Of a stretch of DNA of 64,000 nucleotides, positions 40,001-52,000 are shown one piece after another. The position numbers and the translations under genes were made by a program. The stretch's first letter is position 1. Every line of letters begins with the position of its first letter. Origin of the DNA: Centropus unirufus (lineage: Eukaryota; Chordata; Aves; Cuculiformes; Centropidae). The notes under the pieces were generated by a model. That model had not been told where the DNA came from, ran no database searches, and was given only the letters and a program-made list of their open reading frames with translations. Location: assembly GCA_013397695.1 (NCBI GenBank), contig VYZI01000068.1:1799067-1863066 (forward strand). The letters run 5' to 3'.

Positions 40001-43000
40001 ATGAAGACATTGAAGATATTATCTTACCAGTCCTGCTATATGGGAAACACTTTAAGCAATTTCTAAATTTTTTTCTTGCTAGACTCCACTGAGAAATTGA
40101 CTTGAAGTGGGATCCCTTTATCTGGGTATAAGTAATGCCATGTGAGACTTCCTAGGCCATTTAGGATGTCTGCATGGAAATGGCAGATGTGACCTAGGCC
40201 CGTATCTTTGGGAAGTGGCAATTAGATTCCTGTGCTCAGGCAGCTGATTGGAACCTGAGATCTCTGTCGCCTGTAGTGGGAGCTTGAGCATCCAGCTCGC
40301 ATGTGAACAGTGAAATGTAAGGTGTCTTCAGCTCAAAATGAGTCCCACCCTAGGAGTGGGATTCATTTGCCTGAAGATAGGTGTAGGTACAAATTATCAT
40401 TTCGCACATTCTGTAGTATCCCATCTGTCTCTGTGGAGCTGAGAGAGGCAACTTAGGATTTATGCAAGACTCACAGCTTTCTGAAACTGCCTGGAAATTC
40501 AGGCTGGAATACTATGAAGTCTTTAAAACTGTATTACATACCTCATTTTAGGCAAGTAAATTCTGTTCCATTTTCCATACAGACTGTCTTCTCTGTTACT
40601 GGCTACTTCCAGCTTTATATCTATGCAGTTTTGAACTACTTCATTAATCCTTGTCCATAGAGCCTAGGGAGTTTGATGCACCATTTTCTATGTTTAGCTG
40701 TTTTTTTATGGAAATAATATAATTCCACTTCATGTGTACTCCAGAGGGCAGGCATTTAAGTGGGCTGCTTCTTCATCTCTCTGTAGAACATACCGTCTAA
40801 ACCAAGTTAGAGGGTCTGCCTGTTATCAGTGGAGAGAGATGGACTCCCAAAGAATGACTCATCTTGCATATCTTAGACAACAGTCTTCTAGTTTTCTATA
40901 GGGGCAGACTAGATGACTTGCTTAGAAAGTCAAATTGAGTGAGATAATCCTATATTGACCCATTTTTAATTTTTTTTTGCAACAAGGGAGTAAGCAGCAC
41001 CTCTTTATCTGTGGGGAAGGGTAACCTGTGGATTCCCTTCCTTCTTTCTTCATAGTAGAATCAAAGCTACTAAAAAGCTGGAAGATGTCTCTCCACTGAT
41101 AGAAACAGGGATGGCCAAGGATTATGGGTCAAATCCTCCACAGTCCTGGAGATGCTTTGTGGGTGGACAGAATACTTGCAAGTGCATATGAAAGAGATGA
41201 AATTCTGTGTTTGAGAGTGTGCATGGTGGTACCTTAATGTTTGAGATAGGAAATCTAGGGAGGAGTCAGTCCAACAGAAGAACGCATGGCATCTTTATGA
41301 GAGAAAATTTGGATGTGCAAATTTGAGTTGCAAATGATGGCACATTGCTCCCAATACTATATTTAAAATTGCATTTAAATTGTTGAGTGTGGAACATTTT
41401 GGTCGTGGTGCATAACATCTTTTGTTCTTTCATCAGTGTAATGGAGCTCCAGTGTCAAGTAGAATTGACTGTTCTTAGGCCAGCTTTCATTTTTTACACA
41501 AGAATTTGAAGTGGTTACTATATTTAGTTTTTCACTAGCATCAAAATCCATTATGTTACTATAGACAGATGATAGGACTGCATCACATTTATTTGAGCCA
41601 GTGATGTATTACAAATGAGAGCTTATACACAGGAGTTTGCAACTGAGAGCTTTATTCAAATATACACACATAGGCATGTACTGCGATTCACAATTTCCAG
41701 GATTGTGCTCTCTGGGTTTTGCTGACTACTTAAAAAGCACATGGGTCTAGTCTCATCTAGACCTGTGTCAGATCTGCACAGATGTTTTATATACCCCACG
41801 ATGCCTCAAAGGCAACGGGTTTCTATGTGGGGTAGCTGAACTGAGCCTCGATTATTCATCTTACCTCTTGTTGTCCTTCACTTCCAATTGTTTTTCTCCC
41901 ACCAGTGAGAATTAAAATTATGCAAGAACAGTAGAATGGTAGAATTAATTATTTTTCCTGGGTAATTAACAGTGCCTATGTAAAAAATGATTAATCATCT
42001 TTATTGCTCAATGTTCCTAGTAATGGTGGCAACTGGAAATCACCATGGTTCAAAGCTGGAATGGTAAAAGCATGTGGAAAAGAGACTGTGAGCAGCAGCT
42101 ATCAATTCATTAATGATAAAATTTGCCAACATACCAACTGCATGAAGCAGAATTACAAGGTTTTCTATATGCTTTATATTCCATGGAGGGATAAAAATGT
42201 GTGTGACATTTTAATTAATAATCTGTCATATATATTCATCACTCCTGTGACTTTGTATTACAAGAACGGAGGTTCATGTAATCACAGCAGATATGAAAAA
42301 ATACTAACTGATCAGACTCAAAATGCAAATGTTAACTGGGAATATTTATTAGGTAGGCTTTATTCTGGTGAATAGATCTCATATTTGTTACCTTTTTAAT
42401 AATGACCTAGAAAGAAGTATTACAATTCCTACTAAAGTGTAAATGGCAAAAAAATGGGTTGTCGATTCATAGAGCAATCAAAATTCTTTGATAAAGTAGT
42501 TGCAAAGAAAAAGTATATTTTTGGTGGTGAAGGGTGTGGAGATACGGAAGTTTAGATGAGCGTATGCTCGCACCGTAATGCTCTGGCCACTTAAACAAAA
42601 ATCTAGTATTCAGTTGTCTCTGGTTCTACTGCTGGCAAGACTTCCACTGGCATATTATGTCCAATTCTGCTTCTTCAGTTTAAAGCAGATGATGACAAAT
42701 TGGAAAAGAATCAGAGGAGAACCATGATAATGGTTAGAGGGCTTGAAGCTATGCCTGAAGATAATGCAAGGCTCAGGAACTTAATCTATTTAGCTTTCAA
42801 AGGGAACGTCAAGAGACTGTTTCAACTGACTGGGTAAGATCATGGGAAAGAAATTTTATAAAAAAGATCTCCTTACAGTAAAAGATAAAATTCTACCATG
42901 ACAAGTGGTTGAAATCTGATGCTAGAGGTAGTAATTTTAATAAAACAAATTAAATAGATTTATTTGAATAAATTTTCAGTAGCTGTGGTAAATAGTTTTC

Positions 43001-46000
43001 ACTAGGCTTGTTTTAAATCCAGATTATTAGTTTTCCTTATACTGTATCTTCTGATTCAAAGAGGAATGAGTTCAGGGGGTGTTACTTTGTCTTGTGTTGC
43101 TTGAGAGAGACCTGGACAGTTCTTGAGAATAGACCTTCCTTCTCTATATATTTGTGAATCTACAACTAAAGTGATATTCCTGTAATGAAGACAAACTTAG
43201 AAGAATGTTAAGCTAAATGCACTTTCATTTTTATTAATACTGAAAGTATGTCTGAATCAATAATAAAAGTTAATAAAGGTGGCGGTCAAACTACCAGAAG
43301 TGTGTTCAGGGCCTGGATGAGTATCTCATGGAAAACTGAGATGCTTTTCCTTGACCAGCTAGTGATTTCTAGTTGATATATGTTATTAATGTGGTATTGA
43401 AGAAAAGTTAATTTAGGAGTTGTAAACTGCTGATGAATGAATAAGGCTTAGCCCTCAAATGCCGTGCAGAGGTGGCTACCAGGTGACACTGGATGTCAGT
43501 AGTTGAAATTAATTGTGTTACTTAAAATGGATTTTCAGATGCTTTAACAAGAGTCTTTCTTTTCAACAGGCCCACGCTAAAGTCTGGCATCTCTACAATG
43601 ACCATTTTCGTCCAACTCAAAGAGGAAAAGTGTCTATTGCCCTTAGCTCCCACTGGATAAAACCTCAACGTATGACTGAAAAAAACATAAAAGAATGTCA
43701 GAAATCCCTTGATTTTGTGCTTGGCTGGTTTGCTAAGCCCATATTTATTGATGGTGACTATCCTGAGAGCATGAGGAGCAACCTCTCATCTCTGTTGCCT
43801 GAATTCAGTGAAGCCGAGAAGAATTATGTCAAGGGAACAGCAGACTTTTTTGCTCTTTCTTTTGGAGCTACCCTGAGTTTCCAGCTCTTGGACTCCCACA
43901 TGAAATTCCAGCAGTTGGAATCGATAAGCCTGAGGCAGCTCCTTTACTGGATAAGCAGTGAATATAACAACCCTCAAATATTCATTGTGGAGAACAGCTG
44001 GTTTGTTTCTGGTAGCACCAAGAGAGATGATGCCAAATACATTTACTATCTCAAAAAGTTCATTATGGAAACTTTAAAAGGTAGGACTGAGGTTATATTA
44101 AAATGTGCTTGGCAAAATCATAATGCAAAATAGCCTACAGAGACATATTAAAGAACCTGGCTGAAAACTAATTTTGGTCTTTAACAGTCAGCTTAGTACT
44201 TGTGAAATGAGGCTCCAAATCCCTTTCCTGGGTTTATTCTTTTCAGGTCTTGAAGACCCTTAATATCTGCAGACAGCATTCAGTGAGTTTCATGCTGCTG
44301 TGTTTGAAGTCAGTGCAAAACTTTCTATTGGTTTTGGTGGGTGGAAGTGCAAAACTGTACTTGCAATGGATGTAGAGAAATTTACTATGTTATTAATAGC
44401 TATTTTACATATCTTAGGTGTATGAATATATATCTGTTGAAAATATAAGGATATATGTATATGTGAGAAGGTAAATACTATGCAATAGGAGTTCCTCTGA
44501 AGAAACAATAAGGATGAAATAATATATTTTTAAAGGAAAACCTGGAAGCTTTTCATTCTGCATCTTGGTGTTGCCTTTGCACAGATTTTTATTGGTACAG
44601 CTCTGGACATCAATCACAATAATCTGAATTTGCATCAGTTTAAGGATAACCAAATATTTGAGTTTATGTAATCTATATGATTTAACTTCTTAACCTCTGC
44701 TTTCTGAACAGTAAGAGAAATACTCTACTGTGTTTGAGAGTTATTTTCTATTTTCCCATTTATTGAGGTAAAAGAGTAGTCACCAGTTTGTTGGAGTTCC
44801 TATTTCCAGTTTCATTGTCTTTTCGTTCCTTGTTCAGAATCAATAATTTATTTACTTGTCTGCAGTTTAGTGTTTGTTTAAAACAGTACTATTGTAGCTA
44901 TTGGTGTTGAGGGCCTGGCGTCCACACAGTGTGCGTTTCTGAAGCCAATTACTGGATTAATTTCACTCCAAGGAAACACAAGTCATGCATCCTGAGACCA
45001 CACCGTGATGGGACCCAAAATGTGGCAAGGAATTGCTTAAGCATGTGCTCCTGGTGTCAGCCAAAGAGCTGATGTAGATGTCCATTCTGACTCTGCATGT
45101 TGTAGTCAAGCTCCTTATATGTTCTAATTTTTAATTTTGCCTCTGAAAAAGAGTCTGTATTTGGGATTCACAGTCCTATATAATTCAACTGTGTACTATT
45201 CCTGATCTTTCTTTTTACTCCAAAAATACCATTTAGAGTTGAATAACAAACCAGTCAAATAATAATTAGGCTGCTAATTGCTTAGAGCTGTAGTCTTAAA
45301 TGGTTGAGTATGTAACCACTTACTCTTGGGTCATATTCGCTTCCCTGCTTTTTCTGTGGTTCGACAAATTAATTGTTTGTTCCTGGTAAAATGGAGCATG
45401 TTGACCAGGAGGACATATAAGCTTCTCTGTACCATGTTGATACGATGTGTTAGGTCATTGTCTGGGGAATCAACATATCTGAATTCAAGGAGTCCTAAGG
45501 AGAATGGGAACAGCCAGGCCCCTGATACGTCAGAACCGAGCTATTCTCAGGTATGTCCAGAGGCACAATGTAGATCCCTGGGCATCTTTCACTCCTAAAA
45601 TCTTTGTAAGTTGCTTCTTTCATAAGTGACACTGAAAAGTTAATACATCTTTAAAGGATTTGAGGGGAATATTTATGAGGTGCTCAGGTACCGTGTCAGC
45701 ACCACACGATGACTTATGGAAAGGAGATGCCGTTCAAAGAGAGATTCTCACCAGGACCCGTTCACATAATGGACCTGTACAAGCTTTTACTCTGCTGGTT
45801 CAGCAGATGTCACCAGGGATGCATGCAGAGTTTAGAAAAATACTGGCATTTGCCAAACACAAAAGAATTATGTCTTTAGGAGGAGAAATACTCCATTTCC
45901 TTAGACATTTTCTCATGACCTCTGATACAGACTGGGCCAAATCCATTGCTTACTTAACCACAGTTCATTTAACTGATTCCAACAGGGTTACAATCAAGAA

Positions 46001-49000
46001 TCCATGTGGTACTTAAGAATTAATTCTAATGAGAAACATTAATAAAACTAGGAAACGAGGATCTTAATATTCCAGTTGTCTGAAATAATGCTTTTGGTGT
46101 TACTAGGCTGGAAATCATCATATTTAGTCAGTGCCCAGTTTGGGTTGACATTTGATGGTGAATAATAAAGATAAACTCTTCTGGCTATGGAGCTAAACTG
46201 GAGTTCAAAAGAATGTTTAAAAATGTACTTAAATGCATTGCTGATTTAGGATGGGTCTAATTATGTAATTAAAATAAGCACACTCCTTTGTGTTTTCCTG
46301 AAGCTGAGCCTTGCCCAGGAACATTATTTCAAATCTCAGTGTTATTACCACTAGAAGTGAGTAATATAATTTGTAATCTCAAAATAAAACTGTAATGCTG
46401 ACAATACTAAGAGATGCCAGTCGATCTTGATTTTAACTTACAAAGCGTGATTCTGAAAAGTCAAATAGTCGACCTAGAATGCATACATAATTTTAGAAAC
46501 CCTTACATATTTAAGATGTAAAATGCTATGCCATAAAAGATGTAAAGAGACAGAAGAATCAAATAAAGAGGGTCTTCCTGCATTATCACATCTACCTAAA
46601 ATCTGTGGCAATAAAAATCAGCATGCCAGAAACGTTGTCTGGGTTTTCTCAGCATGTACGTAGTGAAGAGGAAGGATCAAAAAGTGTATAATTTGTTTGC
46701 ATATAAGGTATTGCTGCACTAATGGTATTTTAGCTACTCTGGAGTGAGCTGCAGTGCATGCTTGGCAGGGTGCAGCGCAGTGTGGCTTAGCAGTGCCATT
46801 CCCAGCTCTGTTGCTGCAAACAGCTGAGGTGCAGCGTGCTCTGCCCTGGAGCTGGGATTTGGCATGCCTAGTCAGCAGCACTGCTCAATCACCACTGCGC
46901 GGCTTCTCTTTCTAAATCTGGTTTGTCTAAAGCCAAGGCAGGTACCTCGAGGGCCTTGTGCAGTGCACCCATGCACTGTTGGAAAGATCTTCCCTGAATG
47001 GTATTTCAGGCAGGCCCCAAGATACTAATCTGACCTATTACATTGTTTTTACACATCAGTATTCCAGCATCGCTGATACGGTGTAAGCTACAAAGGAAAA
47101 ATGAACGCAGTGCTAAGTTGGGTTGTGTTCTTTCCTCAGCCATCCGGTACGATGGAGTTAATGTGTTTGGCTACACGGTCTGGTCCCTCCTGGATGGCTT
47201 TGAATGGCACAGGGGATACAGCATTCGGCGTGGATTGTTTTATGTTGATTTTGAAAGCCATGACAAGAAGTTGATGCCCAAATCTTCTGTGTTGTTCTAT
47301 CAAAAGCTGATTGAAAAAAATGGCTTCCCACCTTTGCCTGAAAACCAACCTATAGATGGAGTTTTTCCTTGTGGCTTTGCTTGGGGAATTGTTGACAACT
47401 ATATCCAGGTGAGTTTGATGATAAAGCCTGTCCAGTCAGATCAGTGCACAAGTTCATATTGATAAATTTGCTGGATGGAGTGTCTTGGCTGATATATATT
47501 AGCACAGTGCTGCAAGGAGATGGGTGCAAGGCTTTTGTGCCAAATCTTCCATCTTTCGGTCTTCACTAGACTGTGTGTGACTGAAGAGATCTGCTCAGAT
47601 AGAGATACGATAAATTACATTTTAGAAAAACATGGAAATTGAAAGTGGTCTGATGGTCATCTTCCCTGGACATGTTATGTGATCAGTTACTGGAAGTCAG
47701 TCCTTTTCAAATGGAAGTTGATTACACCTGCTAAAGTGTATTCCCATATGTCCTAGCCTATGAAATGGGTATTAAAATTGCTTTAATGTCCATAATTTTT
47801 ATGGTAGTATATTTGTCTGCTGTGATAATGTATATTTTAGAAAACTTTGTGAAAGTTCTTAGAGCTCTAGTGGCATGTATCTACAGCTTATGAATATACC
47901 TTGTGATACCATCGAGTGCTTTTATGTAAAAAAAAATAAGGCAAAAAATATTAGACTTAGATGGCATTTCTGTATTCCTTTCTTGTCACTTTGTGCAGTA
48001 CTGTGTCTGACTTTGTGGCTTCAGTGCCCCTGGATAGCTCCTGTCTAGATCATGAATCCATTCATAGCTCATTCTTTATTCCAACTAAATCTGATACTTC
48101 AGGAAAACCTGTGAAATTCTAAGATTTCATAGCATATGTAGGAATTGTATAATAGCTTAGTTACAGTCTCTTTAACAGTTCGGGTCTGAAATTCTCAAAT
48201 GCTGTTTTGGCTTGCAGGCCTTCTCTAATCACAGTAGAGTGGTGTAGTTAAATCCAATGCTGAGGCTGGATCAAAGAGCAGAGTTTTTGATTTGGCTTTG
48301 GCACAAAGTCATAATCTTTCTTAAGGCTAGTGCATAGGCGGCTTGCTTGTTTTTTCTCAGTCCAAAAGTAAGATTTGACTGTATTCTCTTGAAAAATACT
48401 GCCACCTCCTCATCTGGTACACTGATTTCCAAAAAAATTCAACAGTCACTATCCTCATGGCTCCCAGGTAGACTAAGAATTGGAAATGGAATTGCTGCCT
48501 TTGGGGTCGATAACAGCTATAAAGTTGTGGAGTCAGTCAGCCTAAGACAGTTAAAAAGTCCCTCTCATGCCCAAAACTTTCAAAGCTGAATATTTTCATT
48601 TCAAAAGGCCATTCAAACATTTTGTGCTGTAAGGCTTAGGTGGCATGATTTGTAGATGCATCACAGTGGAAAAACTCTTTTGACATCATTCCCGCAGTAT
48701 TAGTGGCGATGCAGGCTTTAGTAATCTACAAGGGACAATTCTCCAGAAAAGCAATTTTCCTCAGACATGCTGGTTTTTATTACATTCTTCTATAAGTACC
48801 GTACTGGCCTCTCCAGAGAAAATAGCAACTGATTTTCAGCAGTGTCTTTATACAGTCTGCAGAGCCACAGCTACAAGTTGAACACTGGTCGTAGGCTGAC
48901 ACCTGCTTTTCAAACAGAGGGCAGGAGAAGGAAATCTGAACTTAGGGGAACCTTGAAGTGAAAATAAATAAATAAATAATAAGAGACAGAGAAATTAACA

Positions 49001-52000
49001 TATGTGAGACCACTAACTTGTAGTCTAGTTCTTTCTTGTAAGAGTTATTGTAGAGTATGAATGAGGAGATTTTACACTATGCATTATTTTAAGCAAATAA
49101 CTGTTCAATTTTCTGGTTGTTGTTGTTTCATTAAAAAGTGAAAGTATAATTTTATGGGACCCTGCGAGGCTCTACTGCCTCTAATATGTCATCCCGACAG
49201 TTTTGTCATAGGAAGCCCTAAAGACTTATAGGAAACACATTTATTGTTGGAGTGACGTATAGTGGGTTTACTAGGAGACCTGAAAAAAAAATTGATTCAG
49301 ACATAACAACCTGCTGAAATACCCTGGAAGTGAGTTCAATATGAATTAAATAGAAAAAGATGTCTTTAGCAAGACGGAAAAATTTTGCTTGTCAACGGAA
49401 TTCGTGCTAACAATCAAGTACAGAACATTACTCATCTTTCATCATAGTCAGGAAAAGAACTGAACATAGAAATGGTGTTGCATTCATTATTTCTTTTACT
49501 GTTTTCAGGGAGTGGTCTTGAAACAGAAGCTACTGCGTAGTTTACAACAGACGCTCTTTCTGAAGGTCCTTAAGTATAGCTTCTTAATCTTGAAAGAAAA
49601 AATATTAAAGATTACTGTAGTCTGATGAAGATTTGCTTCTCTGGAGATCTGTCACAATCTTCGTGCTTTATCCCTGAGAAACCCTTTGTTTCCTGTACAG
49701 ACAAACTAGAGAAAATACATACATGGTGACTGCTAGCATAAGCTTGTTTGGAAAGCAGGATGAAAATGATGTATACATTTGGTACTTTTCTAGCACCACA
49801 TGTTAACAGAAAATTAATTTTATTATATGAACCAGAGACGTTGTCGTGTCAGAGATGCAAGAGAGATGCTAAATGAAATGTTTTGATTTACATGTTGTTT
49901 CACTAAGTTGTGCCTGATAGTTATGATGCTCCCGCCTTCCTAGAACAAGCAGCTTGAATCTGTGCATTTCTTATTCTACCCAGGTAGATACGACACCTGC
50001 CCAGTTTCTTGATTCTAATGTTTATGTGTGGGACGTTCACCAGACAAAGAAGCTTATAAAAGTGGATGGAGTTTACACCTTGAAACGCAAGCGCCAGTGT
50101 GTTGATTTTGCTGCTATCAGGCTCCAGCTCTCTCTTCTGCAAGAAATGCATGTCACACACTTTCATTTTTCATTGAAATGGTCTTTAATCCTTCCTTTAG
50201 GTAACCTTTCCCTAATCAACCACACGCTTGTACATTATTATCAATGTTTCGCTAGTGAACTTCTCAGAGTTAACATAACTCCTGTTGTTGCCTTATGGCA
50301 ACCTATGGCTGATAATCAAGAGCTTCCAGTTTCCCTTGCCAAATATGGAGCCTGGGAAAACCCAGAAATTGTTCAGGCTTTTGTTGAGTATGCCAAATAC
50401 TGCTTCACCAGTCTTGGGGACCATATCAAATTCTGGATCACAATGAATGAACCGCCTGTGAAAAACCTGACATATACAGCGGGCCACAACCTATTGAAAG
50501 CCCATGCAAAAGCATGGCATCTCTATGACAAAGAATTCAGGAGATCTCAGAAGGGTAAAATATCCATAGCTCTGCAAGCCGACTGGGTAGAACCAGCTTG
50601 TCCCTTTTCCAGGAATGACCAAGAAGTTGCTGATAGAATTTTAGAATTTGACATTGGCTGGCTTGCAGAGCCCATCTTTGGAAATGGCGATTACCCACAG
50701 GTGATGAGAGCATGGCTCCGCCGAAGAAACAGTGTGGACCTGTATAATTTCCACTTGCCTTATTTCTCAGAAGATGAAAAGAAGTTAATCCGGGGCTCAT
50801 TTGATTTTTTTGCCTTGAGTCACTACACTACTACCCTTGTGGGCTGGGAGAAAGAAGATGCACTAAAATATGACCACTATCTTGAAGCTCAAATGATCAA
50901 CGACATCACATGGCTGCACTCCCCCAGCAGAGCTGCAGTAGTGCCCTGGGGCCTGCGTAAATTGCTCAAGTGGGTTAAATCAAAGTATGGTGATGTCCCA
51001 GTTTACATCACGGCTAATGGAATTGATGATGACCAGAATATGGTGCATGATAAGCTCAGAGTGTATTACATGCAAAATTACATCAATGAAGCTTTAAAAG
51101 GTAAGGAACCATAGATGGTTTATGCGTCACAAATCCTAGTATACACTGTATGTTGAACTTTAATAAAAGAAATACTATGTAGAATGCTTCATAAATTAGA
51201 TGTTATTACAGCCTAACACATAGTGTTTCCTTTCATCTATGATTAATTGTTTTGGCTAAACCTCAGGAAGACTGACCTTGCACATATTGTTCCTAAGACA
51301 ACTGAAAAAAATTTTGTGAATTCGAGAAATTTAGGTTGATGTTATGTGAATAGCTTCACACGTGTTTAGTCAGATTTTGTTCTTATTGCACGTCTGCTGT
51401 TTTGCTTTGTTGCTTCTCTCCACCGATGTGCCTCAGGGCTGAGTATGAGTTCTGTTCCTCAGTTGTCTCTGTATCTTATCCAACACTGATCTTGGCTCTT
51501 AATAATAATTCAGTGATCTACCTCATTATGCCATTTCCTGGACTCCTTCCTGCTTTTCAGAACCCTATACAGTCTTTTTCTCTCAAAAATTCATAAATTA
51601 TAAGGCAAAGAGGAGGCATTTTGAGTCATGCTGTCATATGACACACTTTGGAGAAAGGCACAAGACTTGAATGAGATGACTTTTGCCAATGTATAATTTT
51701 CTACATCTCACTGTAAGCTGTTCCAGTGGTGAATTGTTTACCATTTATATATATGTATGTATATAGATATATAAATCCTACTTCTAATATATTTTTAACT
51801 TCCTCTTTAAGCCATTTTATTTTACATTTCCATGTATTTTACCTGTGTAGGTATCCACAGAGAACAAGCTCTGTCTCATTTATCTCTTTGATAAATAGAA
51901 CAGACAATGCTCTTTGTGTTCCTTACCATGAAACATTATTTAGAACCTTTTGATTATTATTTTTTTCCCCGTTTGCCAGCACTCTTCTTGTGAGGGGTGA

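Larger units (their letters stand above)
16096..43569 (+). other. KL: KL intron 1 (about 27.5 kb)
   Basis: The intron is bounded by a GTAATG donor and a TTTCAACAG acceptor, phase 0. Composition is AT-rich throughout after the CpG island ends. It contains a reverse-oriented LTR (33431-33974), an old CR1 fragment (42380-42940), a TA microsatellite (30470-30500) and several unexplained open stretches described separately. Large first introns are normal for vertebrate KL. Between 16.1 and 30.4 kb I saw no repeat or exon that I could name; a GC-richer patch at about 23210-23420 is unassigned. Confidence 0.9.
47409..49983 (+). other. KL: KL intron 3
   Basis: GTGAGT donor, TTCTACCCAG acceptor, phase 0, about 2.6 kb. 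Contains an AAAT tetranucleotide array (48961-48980). Otherwise AT-rich and without recognised elements. Confidence 0.93.

Noticed and set aside
42004..42375. 124-codon open frame in intron 1 as a hidden gene
   Set aside because: It is in AT-rich intron next to an old LINE, with no domain and no convincing splice context.
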